From assembly GCA_021628825.1 (NCBI GenBank), contig JAJXRY010000001.1, forward strand, positions 1,550,001-1,614,000: DNA of 64,000 nt. The letters are read 5' to 3'. Within the stretch, counting starts at the first letter, position 1. Every line of letters starts with the position of its first letter. The notes beneath the pieces were generated by a model, which saw nothing but the letters and a program-made list of their open reading frames with translations, had not been told where the DNA came from and did no database searches. Shown here one piece after another: positions 39,264 through 49,608 of the stretch. The translations under genes were made by a program, and so were the position numbers. The stretch comes from Lachnospiraceae bacterium. GTDB lineage: Bacteria > Bacillota > Clostridia > Lachnospirales > Lachnospiraceae.

Positions 39264-40559
39264 TCATTTCAAAAGTTCTTCATTCAGAAGAAATTGTTCT
39301 ATTCCTACATATGTGATCCCGTTTTCATCCTGCCACGGTTTAAGATAATCCCGAACTACAACCATCTTGCTGAAGGAATCAGGTATCCTTTTCAATGATT
39401 CAATCTCCTGCTCCTTTTTGTCCGGGTCGGCTATAGATAAGGCAGATTGGATATAAAACCGCTTGCCGCCTTGGTTTACGACGAAATCCACCTCCAACTG
39501 CTTTCGGATCTTCTTACCGTCAGCATCTTTCGTATTGTATTCCACCACACCCACATCAACATTCATTCCTCTCCGGATGAGATCATTGTACAATACATTT
39601 TCCATGATGTGAGTCTCTTCCAGTTGCCTAAACCCGAGCCTTGCATTGCGAAGCCCCAGATCGGTGTAATAGTATTTAGCGGGAGTTCCGATATACTTTC
39701 TGCCTTTTACATCATAACGTACAGCCTTCTCTATAAGGAATGACTCCTCAAAATATCCGATATATTTTTCGATCGTTTCAGAGCCTATGCCAATCTGCCG
39801 TTCACTTTTAAACGTATTGGCCAGCTTGCTTGGATTGGTAAGTGATCCGATCCCCGATGCAAGGACATCAAGCAATATATCCAGCACCTCTGTATCATTC
39901 TTGATTTCATGTCTTTCAAGTACGTCTTTTATATAAGTCCGGTCGAAGAGATCCCTTAAATACCTGCTTTTCTCCTCGTGTGATTCAAGTGAAGTTGCAA
40001 GCGGCATTCCGCCATAAGTGTAATAATCCTGCCAGGCTCCTCTCTTATCCCCTTCATATTCGTTATAAAACTCCGCAAATGACAACGGATATACCCGGAT
40101 CTCATCACCCCGATCTCTAAACTGAGTCAGTATATCCGAAGACAACATTTTGGAATTACTGCCGGTTACATACACATCGGCATTATCCATATGCATGAAT
40201 CCGAGAATAACATCGATAAACGTTATCTTGGCATCCTCATTATCCACGTAAGGATTTTGAATCTCGGATACAAACTGGATCTCATCAATGAAAATGTAAT
40301 ACCTCTTCTTAGGATCGACCATATGATCACGAACATACTTATCCAATTCCAAAGGATTACGATATCTGGCATTTTCCAATATGTCCAAAGCCAAAGCGAT
40401 GATCTGGTCTTCCTTCACCCCTTCTCCCAGAAGCCATTCCCGATACAGCTGAAACAATAGTACCGATTTGCCGCTTCTACGCAGTCCCGTAATGATCTTA
40501 ATACGTCCGTTATCTTTCTTTGAGATGATCTCTTTCAAATACTGTTCCCTCGGATACAT
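39264..40559 (-). CDS. AAA+ ATPase with DUF4143 domain, intact
   Basis: 431 residues in one open frame. Walker A IITGLRRSGKSVLLF, Walker B YYIFIDEIQFVSE, sensor VYVTGSNSKMLSSD. The middle has YNEYEGDKRGAWQDYYTYGG, typical of DUF4143 proteins, and the C-terminal PD-(D/E)XK-like fold carries LEVDFVVNQGGKRFYIQSAL. The family occurs in many copies in gut Firmicutes with unknown targets. This copy is a reference for the remnant at 12713-13034. It has its own terminator. Confidence 0.88.
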   Translation of the reverse strand: MYPREQYLKEIISKKDNGRIKIITGLRRSGKSVLLFQLYREWLLGEGVKEDQIIALALDILENARYRNPLELDKYVRDHMVDPKKRYYIFIDEIQFVSEIQNPYVDNEDAKITFIDVILGFMHMDNADVYVTGSNSKMLSSDILTQFRDRGDEIRVYPLSFAEFYNEYEGDKRGAWQDYYTYGGMPLATSLESHEEKSRYLRDLFDRTYIKDVLERHEIKNDTEVLDILLDVLASGIGSLTNPSKLANTFKSERQIGIGSETIEKYIGYFEESFLIEKAVRYDVKGRKYIGTPAKYYYTDLGLRNARLGFRQLEETHIMENVLYNDLIRRGMNVDVGVVEYNTKDADGKKIRKQLEVDFVVNQGGKRFYIQSALSIADPDKKEQEIESLKRIPDSFSKMVVVRDYLKPWQDENGITYVGIEQFLLNEELLK

Positions 40560-40680
40560 CCAAACACCTCACATGATTTGTTCGCGGTTATCCGCAATTA
40601 TTTCATGTATAATATAGCATTCTCTCCTCTTATAAGTCAATGATGTTCATGAAATTTTTGCGGATATCTGCATTTTTTTA

Positions 40681-40830
40681 TCAAAGTTCCGAGCTCATAG
40701 TCGCCAGTAGTTTCATCTGTTCCAATGCGATTTGCTTTGTTTTAGAACCTTTCAGGTTCTTATATACTGTAATTATCTCCAATAAGTCCTCTTCATATTC
40801 CTCCATCCCCAGCAAATAGTTCGGTGATGG
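40681..40830 (-). pseudogene. C-terminal remnant of an XRE repressor
   Basis: Reads SPNYLLGMEEYEEDLLEI then IALEQMKLLATMSSEL to a stop at 40681. The DNA-binding half is missing: homology ends at 40830, exactly where the oppositely oriented S24 repressor begins. Confidence 0.6.
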
Positions 40831-41530
40831 TCAATATCGGAAACATATTTGCAGCATATCGGAAAAAAACCTGAAATACTCACAACAGGATATCTGCGAT
40901 AAGCTTACCGGAATGGGAATCCCTACCAAGCCTGCAGCATACAGCACCTGGGAGACCGGTAACAGCATTCCGAACGCAGTACAGTTTCTTGCGATGTGCA
41001 AGATCCTCGGGATCACGGATATCTTCAATCAGTTTATAGGAGGATATAATCCGGACGATCCAATGGCTGAGCTAAATGAGGAAGGCAGGACAATGGCACT
41101 TAATTACATTGACCTGCTGAAGGGCTCCGAAAAATATCAGGCAGCTCCTGTCCGTATCCTGCAACCTGTCAGAGTACTCAATCTGTATGATATGCCTGTA
41201 TCCGCAGGAACCGGTCAGTTTCTTGACAACGACAGCTATGAAGAAGTTGAAGTCGGACCTGAGGTTCCGGAGACAGCTGATTTTGGAGTGCGCATCAGCG
41301 GAGACAGCATGATGCCGAGATACCTGGATAAACAGATCGTGTGGATCCAGAAGACAGATGAACTGAATGATGGAGAGATCGGGATCTTCTTCTACAACGG
41401 AAACGCCTACTGTAAGAAGCTTCTATGCAATAAAAAAGGAACGTACCTCATTTCACTGAATGATAAGTACGAACCTATTGAGATTGCCGAAGGATCAACA
41501 TTTAAGACTTTTGGCCGGGTTGTGAGTTAG
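40827..41530 (+). CDS. XRE repressor with S24 (LexA/CI-type) peptidase domain (frameshift)
   Basis: About 234 residues. MVNIGNIFAAYRK is joined to LKYSQQDICDKLTGM by adjusting the A7 run at 40863-40869. The HTH continues PAAYSTWETGNSIPNAVQ. After a linker, the self-cleavage domain has the catalytic Ser in ISGDSMMPRYLD and the Lys in NAYCKKLL. Such repressors control SOS-inducible mobile elements. The ATG lies at a rearrangement junction and lacks a normal ribosome binding site, so expression is doubtful. Confidence 0.75.
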
Positions 41531-41578
41531 AGTCCAGATTATTGTACATGTTGATTGCTACAATATAATTGCTCTCCG

Positions 41579-43321
41579 ACTAGATTGAAAAATTAAACCC
41601 GCACTTTGACAACTGAAAATGGCTATAAAAGGTCTAGTTTACTTTTTCTACAGCCCTTTCCAAGGCATGATATATTGGTTATATCGATTACTATCTGCTG
41701 GGAAAGGAGCAGATATGAATTATTACAATGCTAGTGGACAAATGGACCTGTCAGATCGAATAGCAATAGAAACTGGGATATGCATCGGGGAGTCATTCAA
41801 AAAAATAGCAAAAAGACTTCGAAGACATCCATCTACTATTGCTCATGAAGTTAAAGAAAACAGAACTTTCATAAAAGGTAATTATCCTAATGGAAAGGAT
41901 TGTAGCAAGGTAAGACATTGTACGGTAAAGAATTTATGCGGGGGTGATGAAGAAGACTGTAATACAAAGTGTAGACTTTGCAGAGGAGTGGATTGTACCA
42001 AGGTATGCGATAGATATGTATCAGTTGCTTGCCATAAGTTTGATTCTTCTCCGTATGTTTGTAATAACTGTAAGGATAAAAAAAGCTTTTGCAACAAAGA
42101 TAAGTATATTTACAGTGCGAAATTCGCTGATGCAGCTGTAACTCGTCGTAGATCGGAGAGTCGACAAGGAGTTAGACTTTCTGATGAAAAAGAAGGAAGA
42201 ATTGGATGAACTTGTGACTCGACTTGTTAAGAAAGGCCAGCCTTTAACACACATATATGCAGAACATGAAAAATGAAATGCCAGTGTGTTTGAGAACACT
42301 TTATAACTATATCGATGAAGGTGCCTTATCTATTAAAAAAACATAGATTTAAGAAGAAAGACAGGCTACAAACAACGAAAGAAAAAGTACAACGATATCA
42401 ATGGATTTCACTCAATGGAGTATAGACAGTGTAGGACATATGAGGATTTTGAATATGCGATGAAATTCAAATATTCAGAAGATGAAGTAACAGAAATGGA
42501 TACTGTAAAAGGCGTTAGAAAATCTGGAAAGCGTTTGCTTACAATGATCTTTAGAAAGAACAACGTAATGCTACTATTCCTGATGCCAGATGGAAAAGCA
42601 GAATCTGTAAAAAAAGGGTTTTTTTGACTATCTCGAGACAGGATTGGGAATAGATGTTTTTCAGACGGTTGTTTCCGGTTATTTTGACCGACAATGGAAG
42701 TGAATTCAAGAAGGTAGATGAGTTAGAACTTACGCCGGATGAGGATGGCTTCCTAGTTTATAGAACAAGCCTTTATTACTGTGATCCAATGGCTTCATGG
42801 CAAAAAGGGTGTATCGAGAAGAATCATGAATTTATTCGTTATGCCGTGCCAAAAGGAAAAAGCTTAAACCCATACACGCAAGAAGATATGACTTTATTAA
42901 TGAATCATATCAATAGTGTAAAACGTCCTGGACTTGGAAATAAAAGTCCATACGAGCTCGTAGAAGAGGATGATGAAGATTTCAAAGCATTAATGTCATT
43001 ATTAAAAATGCACCTCATCCCGCCAGATGAAGTGCATTTAATGCCAGATTTATTCGTTAAAAAAAGTAATTAGACCGAAGCTGCAGATAGTAATCGATTT
43101 GTCAATAGGTATTAAATAGACGGGTCGCATTTACTTTTGCATAACAAGTAGCCAGCCGTCTGTTAATCATGCAAACAAATATATACCTGCTATCTGGGAT
43201 GCCTTAATTATAGCATGATATTTGAATTTGAACATCCATTATTAGGGCTTTATTTGACCTCGGAACAGAATTTTTGATTATTAGACGTATTTTCAGTTGG
43301 GTTTTAGTTTTTCATTCAAGG
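41579..43321 (+). mobile_element. IS30-family insertion sequence
   Basis: About 1.74 kb containing one transposase. The ends carry imperfect inverted repeats: TTGAAAAATTAAACCC and CAACTGAAAAT at the left, with matching TTGAATGAAAAACTAAAACC and CAACTGAAAAT in reverse complement at the right. A 13-bp direct repeat TAATTGCTCTCCG flanks it (41566-41578 and 43322-43334), longer than the few bases usual for the family. Confidence 0.75.
41715..43073 (+). CDS. IS30-family transposase (frameshifts)
   Basis: About 450 residues in the corrected frame, ATG 41715 with GGAAAGGAGC. The N-terminal HTH is GICIGESFKKIAKRLRRHPS followed by TIAHEVKENRTF. A Cys-rich zinc-binding region follows (about 41930-42090). 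The C-terminal DDE domain has ILTDNGSEFKKV (second Asp) and QKGCIEKNHEFIRYAVPKG (Glu), and NHINSVKRPGLGNKSPYEL. Breaks at about 42170, 42330 and 42620 are mostly at A-runs. Confidence 0.85.
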
Positions 43322-43365
43322 TAATTGCTCTCCGCAACAAGGTCAACCAAAAGAGGAGGGATTAT

Positions 43366-43578
43366 ATGGCAGTCAAAAATGATCTGAAGAAGCTGCGCAA
43401 GTAACAGCGCTTAAAGCAGGCTGATCTTGCAATAGCTGTCGGTATGTGTGAAAAAAGCATCAGCAACATCGAGCTTGAAAAGAATCCGGCCAGCCTTGAA
43501 ACAGCTCTTCGCCTTGCAGCATATTTTAAAGTCTCTGTGGAAGATATCTTCCATCTGGAGGAAGAACATACCACGTAG
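43366..43578 (+). CDS. small XRE regulator with in-frame stop
   Basis: Frame MAVKNDLKKLRK then TAA then QRLKQADLAIAVGMCEKSIS, NIELEKNPASLETALRLAAY, VEDIFHLEEE. The stop replaces a codon that is usually Glu (GAA to TAA); the frame is otherwise perfect and no run is involved. It therefore differs from the run-length errors and could be a true nonsense mutation or a base-call error. AGAGGAGGG precedes the ATG. It lies 32 bases from the IS direct repeat. Confidence 0.6.
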
Positions 43579-43599
43579 AAAGTGTGATGATAATACGCC

Positions 43600-44400
43600 A
43601 TGAAACAGTTGTCTTTATTCCCGGAAGAAAATACAGATCCAAGACCACCGGAATCGATAGGCTGGAATCTGTGGCACGGATGCACGAAGGCCAGTACCGG
43701 ATGCCTGCATTGCTATATGTACCGAAGGGATGAATCCATAGGAAAGGATCCTTCCATCGTACAAAAGACAGAGAACTTCGACCTTCCGGTTAAAATCTTA
43801 CGATCCGGCAAATATAAAGGCAGATATAAGATCCCCTTCGGTTCACACATCTGGACATGCTTTTCATCCGATTTCTTTCATGACGATGCAGATAAATGGA
43901 GAGAAGACGCCTGGGATATGATGCATGAACGATCCGACTGTTCCTTCTTCATGATCACCAAAAGGCCGGAGCGGATCGCAGACCATCTGCCAAAGAACTG
44001 GGGCAAAGGCTGGGAGCATGTCACGATCGCTGTTACCTGTGAGAACCAGGCGATGGCTGATAAAAGGCTCCCGATATATTTATCTCTCCCTCTCTTCCAC
44101 CACTCCGTGATGATCGAACCGATGCTGACCGCCGTGAATCTGCAGCCATATATCGATGGATACCGCTCATCTGATGGAACCCCTGTCATCAAGCACGTAT
44201 CCGTCGGCGGTGAATCCGGGCCCGGAGCCAGGATCTGTGATTATTCCTGGGTAGAGGCCATTCATGCACAGTGCATCAAAAACGGGATAAGCTTCAACTA
44301 CCATCAGACCGGAGCAAAGCTTATAAAAGACGGAAAACTATACGACATACCCAGAAAACTGCAGCACACTCAGGCACATAAAGCAGGGCTTGATACATAG
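43600..44400 (+). CDS. DUF5131 (phage Gp37/Gp68-like) protein
   Basis: 266 residues in one open frame. Signature features: IGWNLWHGCTKASTGCLHCY with the Cys-rich start, IWTCFSSDFFHDDADKWRED, FFMITKRPERI and HVSVGGESGPGARICDY. The family is radical-SAM-like in its cysteine motif and widespread in phages and mobile elements; function unknown. It starts 21 bases after the XRE gene. Confidence 0.85.
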   Translation: MKQLSLFPEENTDPRPPESIGWNLWHGCTKASTGCLHCYMYRRDESIGKDPSIVQKTENFDLPVKILRSGKYKGRYKIPFGSHIWTCFSSDFFHDDADKWREDAWDMMHERSDCSFFMITKRPERIADHLPKNWGKGWEHVTIAVTCENQAMADKRLPIYLSLPLFHHSVMIEPMLTAVNLQPYIDGYRSSDGTPVIKHVSVGGESGPGARICDYSWVEAIHAQCIKNGISFNYHQTGAKLIKDGKLYDIPRKLQHTQAHKAGLDT

Positions 44401-44421
44401 CTTGAAGAAAGGAGGCCCGTC

Positions 44422-44748
44422 ATGAGTACAACAACATATCAGATCATCGCCGTAGACTTTGACGGAACCCTCTGCTACAGCAACTGGCCTGAGCTCGGCG
44501 AACCAAACAGACCACTGATCGAATACCTGATCGATCAGAAAAAATCCGGCAACAAGCTCATCCTCTGGACCTGCAGAGCCGATGAAGCCTTAGAGAAAGC
44601 AGTCTCCTGGTGCCGTGATCATCAGCTGGAATTCGATGCCATAAATGACAATCTCCCGGAAGTTATCGAAATGTACGGCAACAATTCCCGGAAGATCACC
44701 TGCGATTATTATATTGATGATAAGGCTGTACTACCAGAGATGCTTTAA
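44422..44748 (+). CDS. HAD-like hydrolase, small phage type
   Basis: 108 residues. Motif I is IIAVDFDGTLCYSNWP, motif II LILWTCRADEAL, and the acidic motif CDYYIDDKA stands for the distal Asp pair. This minimal HAD family is common in phages and integrative elements. AAAGGAGGC precedes the ATG, just after the DUF5131 gene; probably one transcript. Confidence 0.8.
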   Translation: MSTTTYQIIAVDFDGTLCYSNWPELGEPNRPLIEYLIDQKKSGNKLILWTCRADEALEKAVSWCRDHQLEFDAINDNLPEVIEMYGNNSRKITCDYYIDDKAVLPEML

Positions 44749-44794
44749 ACTATTTACTATATCAACAACTGATAATTATTTAGGGATCTACATT

Positions 44795-46131
44795 TCAATT
44801 GGCAAAAGCATAAACAATGTTTTCTAATAGCAATTGCATTCTTTTCCATTCTTCCAACTTGAACTCTGTTTTCCCAGCCTCAATCGATCTTTTCAAATCA
44901 ATAAGCCGACTTTTTTTACAGTATCTTTTTTTCAGAGATTACGCCTTGATACAAATACTTACTAGGCCTATTGTCCTGTTTGATTTGCTTTCTCGCCTCC
45001 CATTCAATCGGGAGGTATTCGCCATCATCACTAATAACGGAATCGGGCAAATATAATTCAATTGAGCAAGCTTTATGATTAATGTCATCCTCTAGTATCT
45101 TACCGTTTGGCGCAAGTGTTGGATATTTTTTGAATTCATCAATTGGAGGATAACACATTATTCTAAAGTTATCTGGCCAGACTTTTACTTTGTTCATTAA
45201 TTCTAAACTACTGCTATATCCCGCAGCATCATTATCGAATAAAGCTATGAATTTATTCTTGATTCTAGAATAATAAAATGTTTCCATGCACTTAGAGATC
45301 TCCGAAACACCGCTATTGCTTCTTTTGTGCCCATGCCCATCATCAAAGTCCATGAAATAAAACAAATCGAACAGATGAGGATATATTCTTTGCAAGCAAA
45401 ATTCTAATATGGTCTTATCGCTCGTTCCTTCAACCATTACTATAGTCTTCTCGTTTTTGTTTAGCAGCTTCAATTCCTTTAGGAATACAATCGGAATCCC
45501 AATTACCCAGATTAGTAAAAATCAAGTTGGATTTCTTCTGCCTCATCACAGTATTCTAATATAAGCCTATATATGTATCCTTCATGTATAACTTCTGTAT
45601 CCAACGCATATAAATACTCTCCGTAATCAGATATGCGATCATAGAATATTACCTTATCACATTCTGTTGTAATTATTTCTGGTTTCCGATTATGAAACGT
45701 ATCAATACTTCCGTTTTTTTCAATTCATATTCGATTATCTTTTTTTAATCGAATTAGTCCATTTCTTGAACGTAACTTTTTTTATCAATTCTTTCTCTTA
45801 ACTCTTCATCTTCTAAATCCACATTAAGTTTTTGACAGAAAAAGGAAAATAATTAATTGCCTCATATTTATTTATTTCAAACAAATTCTCTAGATGCTTT
45901 ATACCGTATCCCATCGCATCGAGGCGCTCACGAGCTTTTTTTCACACTTGTTTTTATATTCATATCTTGTAATTGGTTCGCAATCTTCATCTTCAGTATC
46001 AAGATAATAATTCTCTGTTACTATTAGATCTTTCTCTGAAAAGAATAAGCTCACCAAATCACTCTTTAAATAGTTTTTTTAAACCAGCATAACGCCAGAT
46101 TTTCTGTATATATTTCTGCATATTCTCCCAT
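44795..46131 (-). CDS. HEPN/Toprim-like protein at the end of the BREX operon (frameshifts)
   Basis: About 440 residues after corrections. Start MGEYAEIYTENLALCWF, followed by a helical region (ITRYEYKNKCEKARERLDAM; INKYEAINYFPF). The C-terminal Toprim-like domain has TIVMVEGTSDKTILEFCLQ (Glu), FYFMDFDDGHGH and KFIALFDNDAAGYSSSLELM (Asp-x-Asp). It resembles HEPN/Toprim-associated proteins of defence islands. Toprim folds bind metal and cut or join nucleic acid, so it may be an effector. It is 32 bases from the nuclease-like gene, same strand. Frame breaks near 46070, 45960, 45850, 45720 and 45480. Confidence 0.6.
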
Positions 46132-46162
46132 TTATCTCTTCTCCAAAGGTTACTTCCTTGAG

Positions 46163-46684
46163 CTATACCCCGTATTTCTCAAATAACGCTTCAAGTCTTT
46201 CTTCTGAATACTTCCACTCGTCTGGGATTTTATCTACAGTTCCTCTTCCAGCAGCTTTGGGTCCCCACTCGTGATATTCTCTAAGAACCGTTTCACCTCT
46301 TCCTCCAGCAGCTTTATTCAACTCGGCAGCAATCTCTTCTGGCGTTTCAAAATATACCCGAGGAAGTTCATTAATTTTTGTATCCTTAAACTGCAAAAGA
46401 CAGAATACTGTTTTCTTATGGTGCGCATTGAGCCATCTTTCTACTGCTTGGTGGTAATCGCAGTTTTTCTTAAAACCTTGTGTCAATCCCCAGCCGCCAT
46501 CCTGGCTTCCTTTGACGGATATTTTCAGCATCTTGTCACCCGATACAGCTATAAGATCGTACTCTGGTTGATTGGCTCTGTACTGGACTGAAACATCATA
46601 ACCACACCTGGCAAGCAAAGCAGCTGCATATGCTTCAGCAGACACTCCAACATGCCATGAGCTGATTTTCTTATTCTCTTTCAT
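46163..46684 (-). CDS. PD-(D/E)XK nuclease-like protein
   Basis: 173 residues, intact, start MKENKKISSWHVGVSAE. The core AAALLARCGYDVSVQYRA, PEYDLIAVSGDKMLKISVKG has the Asp then hydrophobic-x-Val-Lys spacing of a PD-(D/E)XK fold (Asp in EYDLIAV, Lys in SVKGSQDGGWG). The remainder is DUF-like (HHKKTVFCLLQFKDTKINEL). It follows the cysteine desulfurase by 34 bases. A role as DNA nuclease for this defence locus is inference. Confidence 0.6.
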   Translation of the reverse strand: MKENKKISSWHVGVSAEAYAAALLARCGYDVSVQYRANQPEYDLIAVSGDKMLKISVKGSQDGGWGLTQGFKKNCDYHQAVERWLNAHHKKTVFCLLQFKDTKINELPRVYFETPEEIAAELNKAAGGRGETVLREYHEWGPKAAGRGTVDKIPDEWKYSEERLEALFEKYGV

Positions 46685-46718
46685 TCTCAAATACCTGCTT
46701 AGTTCTTATATAATCCTT

Positions 46719-47869
46719 TTAGTGATGCAGGATAGATATAATCTCCCTAGCTATTCGCTGAACATCATCCTCTGTATTATCTTTTCCAAGCGAAATACGA
46801 ATCGTCCCCTCGGCGTACTTTTCTGGCACACCAATTGCCTTTATTACATGTGAAACCTGCGTTTTTGTTCCGTCACAAGCTGATCCAGTCGAAATGAAAA
46901 TCTTTTTCAAATCCAATCTATGGAGAAGCATTTCGCCACTAGCATCTGCAAATGAGAGATTCACATTCCCCGGAAGTTGATTTGTTCCATTTCGTACAAA
47001 ATCTAATCCTGCATTTCGCAAATCAGATATTAATATAGACTCTAATCTTTTTAAGTGCTCTGAATTAGCTACAATTGCGTCCACATTTTTTTCTTAGTGC
47101 CACTGCCATCCCAACAATAGATGCAACATCTTCCGTTCCAGCTCGCATACCCATTTCCTGAGCTCCACCTGTATGATACCGATCAAGAAGACCTCCCTTA
47201 TGGTATAGAAAGCCGATTCCTTTAGGTCCATTAAATTTATGGGCAGAAGCCGATAAAAAATCCACTCCAAGAGCCTTAACATCTATTATGACATGCCCCA
47301 TAGCTTGAACTGCATCTGTATGAAACATTGCACCATATTCATGTGAAATATCGCACAGTTCCTTTATCGGTTCTATTGTACCAATCTCGTTATTTGCGAA
47401 CATGAGAGAAACCAATGTGGTCTCAGAAGATGCGTACGCCTCTTTTTCTTCGCTCAAAACACTTCGGAGATCAGCGGGATTTATACAGCCCAAATTATCA
47501 ACGCTCAAATACTGTACATCACATCTACTATTCAGGCTTTCCTGTTCGCATGTATTTAGAACCGCATGATGTTCTATATTGGATGTGATTACATGCCTTA
47601 TATCAGTCGCAAATCCAAATTTTCTTATTACCCAATTGTCACTTTCTGTTCCTCCTGATGTAAAAAAGATCTCTTCAGGTTCAGCTCCAATACAGTCTGC
47701 AATTTCCTTACGCGCTTTTTTTAGAGCCATCTTTGGCTTTTTTTGCGAAGAAATATGGTTGTGAAGCATTCCCATAATCCTCTAACAAAAAAATGGTTTC
47801 ATAGCTTCAAATGCATCTATATCAAGTTTTTGTCGTAGCGGCATTATCCGCATAAATATAATCATTCAT
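46719..47869 (-). CDS. cysteine desulfurase, DndA/IscS-like (frameshifts)
   Basis: A PLP enzyme of about 380 residues that takes sulfur from cysteine as a protein persulfide. Restored start MNDYIYADNAATTKLD; then FFTSGGTESDNWVIR, SNIEHHAVLNTCE, MFANNEIGTIEPI, MFHTDAVQAMGHV, and the PLP-Lys in FLSASAHKFNGPKGIGF. The GGAQEMGMRAGTEDVASIVG loop and ISTGSACDGTKTQVSHV (active Cys) follow. An A7 run (47787-47793) and one near 47085 break the frame. Its ATG overlaps the stop of the Cys4 mini-protein. Its place directly after brxL makes it the probable sulfur source for BrxP. Confidence 0.88.
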
Positions 47870-48075
47870 ATGAATCCTTATTGAAACAATGTGCAACCTT
47901 CATTTTTTTGAACTCTTCAATCTTATCCAAAAAGTTCTTCTTCTGTTACCTCTAAATATTCTGCCATACAACTAATACAATAATAATCTTTTGCATTTTT
48001 TTATTAATTAGTTTTTTTAGTAAGTCCAATCTCATTCTTCGATAATTCCTTACTACAAACATAACATATAGCCAT
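47862..48075 (-). CDS. Cys4 mini-protein (zinc-ribbon-like, frameshifts)
   Basis: About 69 residues. MAICYVCSKELSKNEIGLT has one CxxC and KDYYCISCMAEYLEVT the second; the rest is charged helix (EELLDKIEEFKKM). It likely binds zinc or an iron-sulfur cluster. AAGGTGAAG precedes the ATG, 14 bases after brxL. It overlaps the desulfurase start by eight bases, so the two are translated together and could form a sulfur-carrier or regulatory pair. I know no named family. Confidence 0.6.
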
Positions 48076-48088
48076 TTTTTTCTTCACC

Positions 48089-49592
48089 TTATTCTTCAAA
48101 TTGAGAAGTAACAGTAAAGTTTGGTATGTCTTTCCCTTGAAACTCAACATCCAGAATACCTAGCTGGTACTTTATTGTATCTCTCATCTTTCTTGCTCTA
48201 TCTAAGCAGTACCGCTTAAAGTCACGGACAGAAATATCTCCAGGAGCCTGAACATTTGGAAATAGTAATTTTAAATAAGCAGTCGCGATCCTTTTTACCG
48301 CCTCAGTGTCTCTCGTGTCTGCCGCTTCGGGAACTTGTATCAATTCATCTACTACAGCTCGGTAACTCATATCATTTCTTAATTCATGCATAATTGAGCA
48401 AAAAAATATTCTGAGTTTAAAGCCCATCCTGACACTTTTAAATCGTCATTCATTCTCGGAATATTCCAGCCTTTAATAAAACCGTGAAAACGATCAATCA
48501 GTGCCGATTCATGAAATACTTTAGGCAATTCTTCAAACATATTGCTATATCCATCAGCATCCATTATTTCTTTGCGAATATTACCACAAAGAATCATCCC
48601 CGCATCTGCCGTTCCTTCATGATTACCTACTGTGTAAATACCGGACTCAAGGTATCCCTTTAATGCAGCACGCATTTCATCCACATCCGTAAAAGATATA
48701 GTCTGAACTTCATCCAGCGTTATAAAATCGTTTGCGGCAACAAGACCTTCCATGTGTTTACTCTGGTCGTAAAACATCTTTGCGCGGCTCATTACTCCGC
48801 CATTAGATAACCATCCATATCGACTAACTCGACCATATAAATATGATTTACCAGTCCCTTTAGGTGCTAATTCTATAAGATTCAGTCTCTTTTCCAGGAA
48901 TGGTAATAATCTAGTAAGCATTGTTAGTTTCTTTTCAATATCGCCCTCGTATCCTTCTGCATTATAATCTGCTGCTCCAAGCAGTACATCTATCCATTCA
49001 TCTACCGTAAACTCGTTACGAGCTTCTTTATAGTAATCGAGGTCTATATGGTAAGGACAGAATGTCTTAAATGACACCAACTTTATTTTTTCCTTGCTTC
49101 CCATCCTTCGATTTACTTCCCTTTTTTTCTCATACTCAAAAGACCAATCAAAGTCATCAGGAGCTCTATACCCCAGTTCCACCATCCCCCCAGGTTTCAT
49201 GCTGACCTATAAGATCTTCTTTACACTCTTGCCACACCGAATCTTCAATAATTGTATCCTTGTATGAGAGTCCAAAATCAGGCAGTGCAAAAGATACCTC
49301 ACTTTTTTTGATATCGATATCTACTGATACCTTTGCAAGAAACTTAACTCTCTCTTGCTCAATAACAACACGGTTTTTTATTGAATTCCAATCTTCTTTT
49401 TTCGGTAAGTATTTTTTTACAAACTCCGTTACCTGCTCTGTATCAAAATTACCTTCTTCATCTTCAAATTTTTTAGAATCCAATCTCTCATAAATGAAGG
49501 CAGACTAAGTGCATTAAAGAAATTGCTTTTCTTTAAGTCCTTGTAAACAACCATTTCATCAAAAACAACTTCTTAACTTTTTCATTAATCAT
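48089..49592 (-). CDS. brxL: BrxL, Lon-like AAA+ protein of type 4 BREX (frameshifts)
   Basis: About 495 residues. Start MINEKVKKLFDEMVVY with GGGGAGG upstream. LPSFMRDWILKKFEDEEGNF precedes the AAA+ domain: Walker A ELAPKGTGKSYLYGRVSRYG, Walker B-like DFITLDEVQTISF, ILCGNI sensor, ALIDRFHGFIKGWNIPRM arginine finger region. The C-terminal domain ends FQGKDIPNFTVTSQFEE. Breaks at an A5 run (49561-49565) and near 49180 and 48400. BrxL forms DNA-encircling rings in BREX and is needed for defence. Last of the four core genes. Confidence 0.88.
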
Positions 49593-49608
49593 CAGAGAAC
49601 CTCCCCAT

